Position numbers and translations under genes: made by a program. This document shows positions 20,946 to 31,499 of a stretch of 64,000 bases of DNA, in pieces (position 1 is the stretch's first letter; each line of letters starts with the position of its first letter). Source of the DNA: Durusdinium trenchii (taxonomy: Eukaryota; Sar; Dinophyceae; Suessiales; Symbiodiniaceae). Under the pieces are notes generated by a model. That model was given only the letters and a program-made list of their open reading frames with translations. It did not search any database and was not told where the DNA came from. The stretch is taken from the NCBI GenBank assembly GCA_963970005.1, contig CAXAMN010008557.1, positions 1,102,622-1,166,621 of the forward strand, in the 5' to 3' direction.

Positions 20946-23900
20946 GTTGTTCAAGCAGTTCCCGGACAAGCCGGCGGCGGAAGTTTTCTGTGAAAAAAAC
21001 AAGTTGAGCATGTTCTGTCTCTCAGTCAGAGCTCCTGGAGCTGACTGGAGCTGGAGCCATTGAAACCGGAGCAAATGATGGTGATGATGATGAGTTGTGA
21101 GAAGCATGCTCTGGCTTCAGCTCTTCTGAAGCAAAACGTTGACTATGCCACCGGAGAGCTGTGGTGGTCAAACGTGTGGTGGGGTCTGCCCTCGAAAACC
21201 ACAATCCGGACAGTGATCGTGGTGGTGGAAAGAGGTGATCCGCAAAAGCTGCACGGCCTCGCAGTTCATCCAAACAGGCCACTCAACCAGGTGCGCAGAT
21301 GCACTTTTTTGCACGGATGGAGACTCCATGTGACAGGTCATTTCTGGCCAAGTTTTGATGAGTCTTCCAACGTTTTGCAACAATGAAGCTTTCTGGCATC
21401 AGAGGACAAAAAAAACAAACCAAGAGATCCCGCTGAAAGAAGTCATCTTGTTGATTGGAATTCTTGACAGTTGGAAAAACATTGCCTCCCTATGGCAGGC
21501 GTGTGTATGTGCCCCTTGTGAGACCTTCCCGTGCAAACGTACCTGCCAAACTTGTTGCCTGTTGTTCTCGCTGTGGTGAGCATGTCCATTTGCTCAAGTC
21601 CTCAGCGCGCGGTTCGTGATCCCCATGCAGGACTCATGCCAGAGGTCTCTGTTTTGCAATTTTGTTTTTTCATGATTCCTTTTTTTGCACGGGTGGAGAC
21701 GCCATGTGTGCAGAGGTTGCACAGGTCATCTTGTGCTAGTGAAGAGAGAGTTACTGTCCAGGTTGCAAGGCCACACCAAGCAACATAACCCAAACACGCA
21801 CAAACAACCAACAAACCAAACAAACCCCCAACACCGCAACCTGGTATGTAGCTCGAGCGGTCGTGTCGACCAAAAGATGAGAAGGTGAAACAGGGGCAAT
21901 GAATTAAGCACCGGCTCTCAGTTCATCTGGACCGCGAGTTATTGCTTTGCTGCATTTTTTGTGTAGGTCTCACGTCTTCCTAGTTCTTTCTTGCAGGCAG
22001 CGAAGCGTCCTGAGTCAGAACGCTGTGGACGTAATTGCATTTGGAGCGCATTGTAAGCTACCCTTACGATCATGCATGCAAGGGTGCAAGTCGAAGTCAT
22101 GCAAACCAAAGTCAGGGGTTTCCTAGGTAGAGTTGACAATGCACCAGGGAAAACCACTGCGAAATGCTTCCGAAAGCTCCAAACTGTCGGCTACAGTTTC
22201 AGCAGTGCAGCCTAAGATCAGTGGTTGCGAAGGAAGGCAATCACTGCGGAAGATGTCAACTCCCCCCAAGGGGGAGGAGGACAAGGATACCACTTACAAG
22301 ACTTGCAGCGGTGACTTCTGAACAGCTTTGCCAAGGGAAGTCACATAAAGGCAAGTGGGCCATCTGGCTTGAGCGCGAGCCTGAATGAGCAAGTGGGAGC
22401 CGTCTGGCTTGCGTCGACTTGCGCTTGGCGCTACGTATCGAGTGTCTGTTGGCTGCCTGTACCATGCAGTGCCCCTCTACACAGGTGAAACAGGGTGAAA
22501 TGTCGTTACCCCACGTCTAGTGACCCAAGTAAAACCTGGACACTTTTCATCCAGGACCAACACTGAGGTGCCAGCCTGGGAGCTGTCTGAGTGGTTTTGC
22601 TGTACAATGGCAACAGGTGGCATCGAGAGGCGCCAACAGGACCAACACTAAGGCGCCAGCCTGTGATGGGGAAGCGAGTTTGCGCAGGTCCCTACGAAGA
22701 TCATCATCAAGTTCATCGGAATTGAAGGTGCGACTGCCTCCTTGATTCGGCGGAAGGAGGTTTTTTTGCACGAGTCGAGGTGCTGTGTGTGCAGGTTATG
22801 CGCAAGTCACCTTGAGCTAGTAAGAGAGGGAGAAATGAACCGGCCAAAGCACGAAACCGAAGCAACCAAACAAGCCCCCCCAACCCAACAAACAGCAAAA
22901 ACCGCCAAAACCCCACCAAAACAAGGCACGGTTCTATCTCAGGATGGCCGAGTCAGCCAGAAAAGCGGTGAAACGGAATACGGCCTGGGGCAATGAATTC
23001 TTACCTGACGCTCAGTACATCATCTTCAGGTTCTTGTACTTCATTTGCCTCCATTTGTCTCGACGAAGCTTGACAGCCCTTTGATTGTCAATACAATTTT
23101 CGCTTCAAATGTGAGGGCTGATGCACACTCGGAGGTCAGCTGAATCAAAATTGTCTGCCATAAAGGGCATCCACGCAGCATCATTCCAGCATCAAACCGC
23201 AATCCCGTGCTCACGTTCCAGAAGAGTGAGGCCTCTACGGGACATTCCGACTCTAGGAAAACAGCTGGATGAGCGATCGAAAACTACAAATTGTCGAAGG
23301 ACGGACCCAGCGGAGCCATGTAGTAGAGAAAGCAGCGAGACTAGTGAGCATGACGAAGACAGGCTCGAAACCCCAGGCCCCCCATAAGGAGGGGGAGCAC
23401 CAGGGGTGCAGCGGCGACTTCAAAAAACAGCTTTGCCAAAGGAAGTCACAGAATGGCAGGTAATCTCAACAGCTCACCGGGAGCAAATTTGGGCAATCAA
23501 GGCGCCATCATGACGAGGTTGAACTTTCATCGGCGCCTTGGCAGCGCGATGCATTGATGCGTCTTCTTGTGCAATTTTGGAACATGCAGGCCCCCTGTAC
23601 TACGTGAAACAAAGGTGAAACTCCGTTATCCTATGTTCTGTGTGCTGTACAGGCTGTACAAGCTGTACTCATCCAGGACTACCACTCGGGTGGTAGCCTG
23701 GGCACTGTCTAGCCGCTCAGTGTTCTTGCACACCCCCAGCTCGCGCTTGTTTGATCAGGACCAGCACATGGGTGCGAGCCTGAGCTCCTGGCATGGCTTA
23801 GCAAAGCTACTGTCGGTCCTGGCGCATTTCCTCATAGAAATCATCAGCCCACTTATCGCAACCGCCTTTGGTATTTGGCGGAAGGAAGCGAATCCACTTT

Positions 23901-24601
23901 GGTGTGTCTCATTTGTCAAAGGCATTTGCCTGAGTTTTTTTTCCACGAGTGCGGACGCCGTGTGGACGGTGTGCCCAGATCATCAAGAGAAGGATGGAAA
24001 CTCTGCATATTGGTAAGGGGAGAACAAACAAGAAACAAGAAACAAACACCACCCAAAAACACCCCGAAAAGCGCCACGACCAAGGACCCCAAAACCAATG
24101 TGGGCAGAGTTTCCTCTGTACTAAGGTGAGACCTGTAAAAAATGAGAGACTCAAACTTCCTAAGGGCCTGAATTCTCTGCGAAAGCATAACTGTACCTGG
24201 ACGTAGGCGGTTGTCCATGAAGGCCAAGGGTGTGTCATCCTCCACTCGGTAGGCACTTTATCTCCTTAGTTTCCCCGTTTAATTCATGCAAGGTGACTTG
24301 TGCCTCTCGGCACACATACTGGGGAGGCCCTCTGTGGCGGGACCGGTTTTTGCTAGGGTTTTTGGACCCCAAACTGGTGTCCAGAAAAATCACTTTTTTC
24401 GATCCCTTCAAGGAGCAAAAAGTTTGGAAAACCTGTGAGGGTTGAGAATTGCTGGGGAGAAAGCGTTTGGCCTGTATGATGTTCTTGATCGAAAGCAATC
24501 AAGCTTACGGATCAATGGTCAGCTGCTTTTTTCGGCAGTCTGATTGCTGCCTTGCACGCTTGGTGCATGTTTGTTTGCTACAAAGCTTGTGGTGGACATC
24601 C

Positions 24602-24866
24602 GCCGTGAGTCGACCTAGCGCCCTGAGACCAAACGTTGTGAACACATTCTTCGTATTTTGTGGTCTGTCTTAATTTTGGATGAGAGGAAAGGAGGGTGGG
24701 GAGATGTTAAGCGAAGGTTTGGCGCTGTGGAGCCTGTCATGTTTGCGTATGTTTACAGGAGCCATCTCTGGTCGTTCACTATGGCAAGGAAACCTTGTTT
24801 CGTTTTATTTGATTGTGAAGGATGGGGTTTTGAAAAGATATTGTTGAGGTTTTGAGCTCGCGTCCT
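24602..24866 (+). repeat. Segment A of an inverted duplication, copy 1
   Basis: About 265 bp, matching the reverse complement of 28983-29237 at roughly 95% by eye. It contains a short coding-like piece (FDCEGWGFEK) that in the other copy is the first exon part of LRR copy B. Immediately downstream is segment B (TGATGTTTGTTGCAAGC), which is in direct orientation at both sites. Confidence 0.85.
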
Positions 24867-24968
24867 TGATGTTTGTTGCAAGCTACGCCAGGCTTCCGCC
24901 CGGGTCCCGGTTCCATCTTAGCGTCAACGTTCAAATTTTCCCTTGCAACGCACTATATAGGGTTTTTG

Positions 24969-25345
24969 CGGTTACAATCTGGGTTGGGTCGGACCGTCTA
25001 TTACAGTGCGCGATACTACCTCGGTACCACTTCATTACGGCTCGGACCCTTTATTACAATGCGCGGTACCGCCTCGGTACCGCTCGGGCCCTCTGTTACA
25101 ATGCGCGGTACCGCCTCGGTACCGCTCGGGCCCTCCATTACAATGCGCGGCGCCGCCTCGGTACTGCTCGGGCCCTCTATTACAATGTGCGGTACCGCCT
25201 CGGTACCGCTCGGGCCCTCCATTACAATGCGCGGTACCGCCTCGGTACCGCTCGGGCCCTCTATTACAATGCGCGGTACCGCCTCGGTAACGGTTCGGTA
25301 CGGCTCGGGCCCTCTATTACAATGCGCGGTACCGACACCCCGTTT
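24969..25345 (+). repeat. 42-bp minisatellite with paired GGTACC sites, array 1
   Basis: About seven units. The unit has ACCGCTCGGGCCCTCCATTA followed by CAATGCGCGGTACCGCCTCGGT, 42 nt, i.e. a multiple of three. All six frames therefore stay mostly open, giving spurious 14-residue protein repeats (PPRYRSGPLLQCAV). Each unit holds GGTACCG-CCT-CGGTACC, a self-complementary hairpin. A leader (AATCTGGGTTGGGTCGGACC) precedes the array and is shared with the second array at 32395. Confidence 0.9.
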
Positions 25346-27072
25346 GCGTTTTACAAAGTTTTAATTGGGTCGGAGTGAGGAACTTCCAAGAAAACACAAA
25401 GACCAACGGAAAGAAACGAAACGCAACCTTAACATTGTAGTCCCGGCGCTTCTTCAAACGGGGTGCTCCACACTTGCGCCAAGGCATTCCAAGTGTACTT
25501 CGCGCTCAACCATTCTTTTTGGTTGGTCGGTTGCTTGTCGTTTGTTGGTTTGGGTGAACGTGAAAAGGTTGGCTTTGTGTAAGTCTGTTGGATGTTGTTT
25601 GGTTCTTGGTTGTAGGTTTGGGTAGAGGACCTCGGTTGGAGAACAAGTTTTGTTTTCCCGGCGCGTGTGTGGCCATTGGGCCGGAGATTGGTGTTCACCG
25701 TGTATTGGCGCAGGTTTTGACACCTTAACTTTCCAATCGATAATTGTCCACTTCTTTGTGGCAGTTGCCCAAAAAAATGGCCCACGGGCCCTCGCTTCCA
25801 CCACAAGCAGGTCGGACTGGAGACCACTAGTATCCAAAAGCAAGTCGGCATAGTGGTCCTGCAAACTTGTTTTATTCTATATTTTTTTGACGGGTAAGGG
25901 CGCTATGTGTGCCGAGAGGCACAAGTCACCGTGATGAATTCACATGAGGGGTGCGAGGAAATGAGCCTGACCAAAGAAAGCAAAGGAACCAAAAGCACCA
26001 AACAAAACCACAAACCGACCGCAAAAACCAAGCAGATCAGGCTCATGTCCGCTCAAGACGTAAAAAGCAAAAGGTGCAGATCCGAAGACCAAGCACAGAA
26101 GTGAAACGGGGCGATGAATTCCTTTCAAGCTGCTCTCAGTACAGGACGTCCAGGACGCGACTGCATTCTGCTTGTTGGCTGGCAGGTAACTCACAGGAGA
26201 TGCACTGCGTATCAGTATGCATGAGCGAGACTGAATGCAAGAGTGAGGTTCAAATCAAGTTCTTTTTAGGTCCATTCGGAGCTGGGCACGACACAACTTG
26301 TATCAAAGAATGCATACGCGCCATAGACCATGAAAGTGACCAATTCAGTGTTGAGAACTCTTCACGCAAGCGAGACAAAATTTCAATCTGCTCGCGTCCT
26401 TGGCTTGGTCATTGCGCAGCCTAGGATACATGTCAGGGATCAAGGCAGGAGTGACAGCGGGCATTGCAGCCTCGCAGCTATGTGGAGCAAAGACCCTGGA
26501 CAAGCGAGAAATGGCAGGAGGTTCAGGATTGATGCCTGGCTACTTACCCCAGTCCCTGCAAATATTCCACTTTACGCGCAATTAAGGCTTGCAAGGATTG
26601 CCAGCCAAAACGCAAGACGGACACCAAGAAGAGGACACTACGAAAACATGCATAAGGCAAGCGATGGCAACGAGAGGGTAAGAGCGGCAGCAAGCAAATT
26701 ACCACCTCCCCCGGCGGGGGAGGTAGTGAGCACGAGAGACCAGGTGGCAGCTCCAATGCGGAACAGACCAGGTCTCACAGCTACGCTGAACAAGCCTTTT
26801 CAACCTTGACCAACACGCGGGTCGCTCAAGCGCGAGAGCAGGCATGGTGTGGTAGTTGTGCCTAAGAAGGTTCTGCTGCAGCCCTGGGTCACACGAGTGC
26901 TTCCGAGTACAGCCTATCACGCAAGCCCCATGAACTAGGTGAAACTAAATGGGTGAAACGCCGCTGTTCCTAGTGCTAGTGTACTGTACACTGTATCATC
27001 CCTGACCACCTCTTGGGAGGCAGCCAGGGGAGCTGGCTAACTACTCAGTGGCGCGGGCAAGGTCGGCAGTAA

Positions 27073-27121
27073 GGTCGAAGGGCAAAGACCCTCTGCTACT
27101 CTACCACTGAGCTGATGGCTC
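27073..27121 (-). other. tRNA-like sequence (possible tRNA relic or SINE head)
   Basis: The minus strand reads CAGCTCAGTGGTAGAGT, a near-perfect tRNA D-arm/A box. A hairpin AGGG-TCTTTG-CCCT in the anticodon-arm position and CTTCGACC, a weak B box, follow. No proper acceptor or T stems can be drawn, so this is not an intact tRNA gene. It sits between the repeat array and the LRR pseudogenes. Confidence 0.35.
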
Positions 27122-27159
27122 TGTAGCTCAGGTAGCTTTCCCAGGTTGTCACATGCTTG

Positions 27160-28374
27160 TTACGAGCGTGCAGTTTTACTCAGAGTGGCTTCTGCACAAC
27201 TTATCATGAATTCTTCCCACTCTTCTTTTGCTGCATCGGGCTTAGGAAGAGGCCGAATCCACGATGGGAGTGTTAATTTGGTACACTTCTCAAAGGTGTT
27301 GTGCTCTACATAGGTCCCTCTCCAAGTTCCTTTCTTGCCCATTCGGACGAGTTTGCAGAGCTGTGTACAGCCAGCAAAGGCTCTTATTGATGTACAGCAA
27401 GGCAGGTGGAAAGTGTATGACTTCTAGCGAGCTACACTGCAGGAAAGCTTCTCGCCCAATGCGTCTCAGGGTCTTGGTCAGTTTGAGGCACTGTAGTTGG
27501 GGGCAGCATGCAAAGGTGCCCCCTACGATTTCCTGAATGCCAGTCCGGGAGATGTCCACAGTCTGCAAACTAGTACAGTGTTCAAAGGCAGCTGGTCCTA
27601 TCCAGCTGAAATCAGCTGGGAGAGCAATCATTTCTAGCCCTGTCCCAAGGAAGCAGCCTTCTGACCCGATTCGGGTCTCGTGGGTCGTATTTAGGTTTTT
27701 TGAGGCCAATTGTTCGCAAGGTACGGCATTTCTCGAAGGCTCGGACGTTGAGCCTCGCCTGCGGTGCCAGTCTCCAACCCAGGCCAGCGCATGGCACTCC
27801 TCGAAAGCCCAGCATCCGAAGTCTATGCACCCCAGAGCAGTGACTGTGTGGAGCACATAACAACATCGGAAGGTTCCATCTTTCAGGCATAGAAGCCTGT
27901 GCAATGCTGCCAGGCCGCTTCCCCAATGGTGTGTATGCCTGCTTCGACCTGTAGGTGCCTAATATCACTCGAATTTGTGAAAGCGTGGGGGAGCACCTGC
28001 CCTGAACGGGTGACAGGTACTCGGATTGCTTTTGCGTTCTTCCTCATCTGGCCTTTATGCTCTGCACGAGAGCAGCATTGGCGGACGACAATCTGGAAGG
28101 GTTGCAGTCTCTGAGGGTGTCCCATACCGGATTTCGCAGGAGCTGCCCGGTACCCGTCGAACGAAAGTGAGTCACAACCGAATTGCTGTTTCCTCCTAGG
28201 TCGGGAGTTGCTCCAGGACAGCGTTTCAAACTCATCTAGTCGATCAACTCTTGGAGTCGACAGACTTGGTATTCTTCTCCTGGGAGAGTTAACTGGAGAT
28301 GGACTCAGGTGGACCACCAACTGGCGTTCATTGCTGTATAGTGAGCTTGTTTGCGACTCCATGTCAAGGTGCAT
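27160..28374 (-). pseudogene. BspA-type leucine-rich-repeat gene, copy A, frameshifted
   Basis: LRR_5/BspA-type repeats (IG..AF..C..L..V.L) are clear: IGPAAFEHCTSLQTVDIS, GTFACCPQLQCLKLTKTLRR, IGREAFLQCSSLEVIHFP, NVRAFEKCRTLRTIGLKK and IHTIGEAAWQHC. They are spread over three reading frames (27883-28374, 27612-27968, 27290-27904, 27160-27342), so at least three frameshifts or unrecognised tiny introns are needed. The N-terminal part is Ser/Arg-rich (LSPSPVNSPRRRIPSLSTPR). The C-terminal CTKLTLPSWIRPLPKPDA matches the end of copy B (CIKLTIPKWLHRIPPKDSDW), which shows that the two are paralogues. Confidence 0.65.
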
Positions 28375-28517
28375 GGCAGTATTATTCCCTGTGCCTGAAC
28401 TTGCTACTGGGGGTTTGAGCCTCGCAATGCAGAGGGGCAGTTACTTGGGTAACCGTCCATGCTCACTCAGGCCTGGCACTACTCTACTAGTTGTTGCTAG
28501 GCGTTCATTCAACTCTG

Positions 28518-29066
28518 TCAGCTACAAGGGGCAATCCAATCACTGTCCTTAGGTGGGATGCGGTGGAGCCACTTAGGGATGGTGAGTTTGATACAGCCTT
28601 CAAAGGCATTGTCGGCTGCATAGGGATACCGCCATGCTTCCTGCTTGCTCCACGCATACTCCAGGGAGGAGAGCTCTGTGCAGTCCCCAAAAACCCTGCG
28701 TCCTAGATAACGAATGCTGCGCGGAAGAGTCAGCCTCTCCAAGGCCTTGCAACCCACAAACACTTCTGCTCTAATTTCCCGCAGGCAGTTCGGCGGCCGG
28801 ATTGTTGCCAGGCTGTGGCACTGCGCAAGAGTGTGCGTATGTAGAGTATGAATGCCCGTATTGGCAAGGTTGACACAGGTAAGCGCTTTGCAGTTTTCAA
28901 GAGCTCTGTGGCCTATGTGGTATGTATCCTCTCCGAGTTCCACTTGCTGGATGCCGCTTGCGAAAAAGCACCCCTGAAGTGAGGACGCGAGCTCAAAACT
29001 CAACAATGTCTTTTCAAAACCCCATCCTTCACAATCAAATGACGAAACAAGGTTTCCTTGCCACAA
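28518..29066 (-). CDS. BspA-type leucine-rich-repeat protein, copy B (partial)
   Basis: An open 183-codon frame with about five LRR_5 repeats: IGHRALENCKALTCVNLANT, AQCHSLATIRPPNCLREIRA, VFVGCKALERLTLPRSIRYL, GRRVFGDCTELSSLEYAWSK and ADNAFEGCIKLTIPKWLHRI. BspA-type LRRs form solenoids that usually bind other proteins. The first ~30 codons (FDCEGWGFEKTLLSFELASS) lie in the inverted duplicate shared with 24602-24866, so the start may be acquired or lost sequence and not the ancestral 5' end. The only LRR copy here with one uninterrupted frame. Confidence 0.65.
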   Translation of the reverse strand: MWQGNLVSSFDCEGWGFEKTLLSFELASSLQGCFFASGIQQVELGEDTYHIGHRALENCKALTCVNLANTGIHTLHTHTLAQCHSLATIRPPNCLREIRAEVFVGCKALERLTLPRSIRYLGRRVFGDCTELSSLEYAWSKQEAWRYPYAADNAFEGCIKLTIPKWLHRIPPKDSDWIAPCS

Positions 29067-29237
29067 TGAACGACCAGAGATGGCTCCTGTGAACCAAACA
29101 TGACAGGCTCCACGGCGCCAAACCTTCGCTTAACATCTCCCCACCCTTCTTTCTCTCATCCAAAATTAAGACAGACCACAAAATACGAAGAATGGGTTCA
29201 CAACGTTTGGTCTCAGGGCGCTAGGTCGACTCACGGC
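28983..29237 (-). repeat. Segment A of the inverted duplication, copy 2
   Basis: Reverse complement of 24602-24866. Followed at 29238-29303 by segment B, which has the same orientation as at 24867-24945 apart from a 9-nt insertion there. Segment A is thus flipped relative to B between the two loci. Confidence 0.85.
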
Positions 29238-29777
29238 TGATGTTTGTTGCAAGCTTCCGCCCGGGTCCGGGTTCCATCTCAGCGTCAACGTTCAAATTTT
29301 TGTGAAACAGGTGAAACCGTGGACCTATCCCAGCATGGTGCTTGTGCCTCTTTGTACAAAAATGGCCATGGCATGGCAGCCGCAGAGAGTTCCCCCTGGC
29401 CGCCTTCCATAACCATTCTCTACCACCCGCCTTTTGGGAACGAGAAGCTAAGGCTCCCATTCCTGTGAACTCACTGGATCGTAGATGGTGAGGACGAAAT
29501 GGTGACTCTGCTGGAACTTTGCTAAGCCTAGCACGGATGATCGAAGTGGCAGAGGAGCAGTGCACCACCACTGTTGTTAGAGCGTTGTCAGCCTAGGGTA
29601 AGGCTTCTTGAAAGTCTTCTCTCCATTGGTCTTTTGGCATTTACGGCAAGAATCGGAGCCACGTGGGCTTGTCTAGTTGCTCGAGCCGGGCATATGTACC
29701 TAGCCATGTCTTGCTTTTTCCTTTTTTACGAACTGCTCGAAGTTGCGTGCAACCTGCAAAAACACGCCGCGCAATGT

Positions 29778-30404
29778 CACGAAAGGTAGCCCTTTAGGGG
29801 ATACCTTGAGTTTGTCTTGCGAAGCAAGTGTTGGGACGTCCGGGTCTAATAATTGATCGCTCAATCCAGACCCCCCCCCCCCCCCCCCCCCCTCGAATTG
29901 ATTTTTCAATACAGACCCCCCCCCCCGCCCCCTTGGAATTTTTTTTTTCAAATACACCCCCCCCCCCTCCCCCCTTCTAAAATCAATTCTCTCCTGGAGA
30001 ACGTTTTCATGAGCCTCTCATGATTTCAGGATAGTTGAAACCCTCTTGAACATTCAGAAAGAGTGAATATGAAATTCTAATCACGAAAGGTGTTCCCCGA
30101 GGGGATACATACCTGAAGCACGTCAATTCTCTCCTGCGGAGCGTCTTCGTGAGCCTCTTATGGTTTCAGGATAGTTCAAATCCGATGATGTTCCGATTCA
30201 ATGCTCACCGATGATCTGAGCCATGGGGCAAGTTTGTTTTCCTAAGAATCTTTTTGAACATTTCGAGAGCACATGTTTGAACATTTAAAGTGCATATGAA
30301 CATACACTGACGAAAGGTCGCCTCCGAGGGGATAAATCACCAACATTGCATTTTTGTTCCTGCCTCTCGCGTTCTCTTCTCTTCCCGCTGTCCTACCTTT
30401 CGTG
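29778..30404. mobile_element. TIR-bounded element 1 (CACGAAAGGTAG...CTACCTTTCGTG)
   Basis: Perfect 12-bp terminal inverted repeats at 29778-29789 and 30393-30404 enclose 627 bp without a transposase. The same ends bound 55134-55973. Internal start-like modules (ACGAAAGGTGTTCCCCGAGG at ~30084 and a third copy at ~30303) repeat the left end. C-runs at 29870-29975 follow the left end. The sequence outside the right TIR (CCCTCCTCTC..AAGT) is shared with element 2, so the true border may extend past the TIR. It is best read as a non-autonomous, MITE-like element. Confidence 0.55.
29870..29975 (+). repeat. Triple poly-C tract
   Basis: Three C-runs (about 24, 11+5 and 13+6) alternate with GAATTGATTTTTCAATACAGA-like spacers, a ~45-bp unit repeated three times. 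Such C-runs can form i-motif or G-quadruplex structures and are prone to length error in assembly. Confidence 0.85.
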
Positions 30405-31481
30405 TCTCCCTCCTCTCAAGTAAAGCAGGGATGGTGGGACGCAGAGCGAGGCATACTTGAGAAAGGCTTCTTGCTTTTGTTTAAAATCTGGCGGCAGGAA
30501 GAGCGCGACAACGCCTGCTTCCAGGAAGCAGCAGTCCGGCAAGCATCGGTTCGGACATGCAGAACCACACTCTGACATGCCCAAGTTGAGGTAACGCAGG
30601 GCCGTGCATTCTTGAAACACTCAAGGCCGCAATTGTGCTTGGGGGCCAGTTTGCCAGGTTTTGAGTCGTGCCTATCTGTGTGAGAGAGCAGCACTCCTCA
30701 AAGACCTCAGTGCCGAAATGTTTGCAGCCAGGGCTGTTTCTACTCGTAGGATGTAGCGTAGTCGGAAGTTTTGAAAGAGTTCTTTGTGTGTGGAGATGCT
30801 TTAAGAGACTTTTAATATGTTTTCGTGCATTCTTTGCAAAGTTTAGTGCTGCGGGATATGTTTTGGCTCAACGCCAATTCGTTTGGCTTGTGTGAGAAAA
30901 GGGTGTGAGTGTCTGAGAGCAGCCAGTGCAGCGTTTGAAGTTTTCCGAAGTATTCGGAGGTTGGAAGGAGAGGTTTCGTGCCGTACCGGACGAGTGTGGC
31001 AGCTGAGCTAAAGATCCAGGGGAGGTGGGTAGTCCACCGTGTAAGGTTGCTACCCGGAGTTTTTCGTGGTAGCGGAACGTGGAGCTCCCAGAAAGAATGT
31101 CCAGTCCCACAGAGCGACGGACAGCATCGCCAACGAGGAGGCGACCAGTGAGTGTGGAAGAGAACACAGGTCGAGAGAGGTCTCCACCACCAGATCCAGC
31201 AGGAAGTGCTGCTGCAAAGATACCGGTACGGAACCTTGGCATCGGCTAAAAGCGCCGTGCAGGCTAACGACCGTTTCTGGCAGGTGGACCACTTGCAGCC
31301 ATCGACAACTCCTCCACGCAGCTTCCCTACAATCCGAATACCGTCCTCGACTGGGACATGGCGGACTTCCGTGAGAGGCTTGTGGTGGAATTTTATGATT
31401 CCAACCACGCGGCACTCGGACAGCCTTGGCTTGCCTTTGAGTTGCTCTTTGTGTGCTGCTTCTACAAACATTGTCAAGCAA
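30393..31481 (-). pseudogene. BspA-type leucine-rich-repeat gene, copy C, degenerate
   Basis: Scattered LRR pieces in different minus frames: FQECTALRYLNLGM at the left, FGTEVFEECCSLTQIG near 30720, EAAWRSCRWLQVVHLPETVV near 31340, and AKAVRVP near 31415, which parallels AKAIRVP of copy A. The order matches copy A, so this is a third, more decayed paralogue. Its 3' part overlaps the right end of the TIR element. Confidence 0.5.
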
Positions 31482-31499
31482 TCACACAGCAACAATGGT

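Larger units (their letters stand above)
21300..27060 (+). repeat. Higher-order array of diverged ~1.1-kb units
   Basis: A block starting with a T-run and GCACGAGTGGAGACGCTATG-like sequence, then CACAAGTCACCTTG, then an A/C-rich AACCAAACAAAC stretch, then GTGAAACGGGGCAATGAATTC, begins near 21690, 22760, 23935 and 25885; a partial copy is at 21300 and an inverted piece at 24275-24335. Second blocks, with a CCCCC/GGGGG hairpin and AACAGCTTTGCCAA.GGAAGTCACA, lie at 22260-22350 and 23380-23450, with a hairpin-only copy near 26700. Third blocks (GGTGAAAC, then CATCCAGGACCACCAC..GGGTGGTAGCC) lie at 22485-22600, 23605-23720 and 26935-27040. Order is conserved, divergence is high, and no intact ORF spans the units. 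Confidence 0.6.

Noticed and set aside
25006..25290. Long ORFs with a 14-residue repeat (RYRSGPLLQCAVPP)
   Set aside because: Produced by the 42-bp minisatellite; most frames on both strands are equally open.
29700..29957. Gly-rich minus-strand ORF
   Set aside because: Glycines come from the poly-C tracts.
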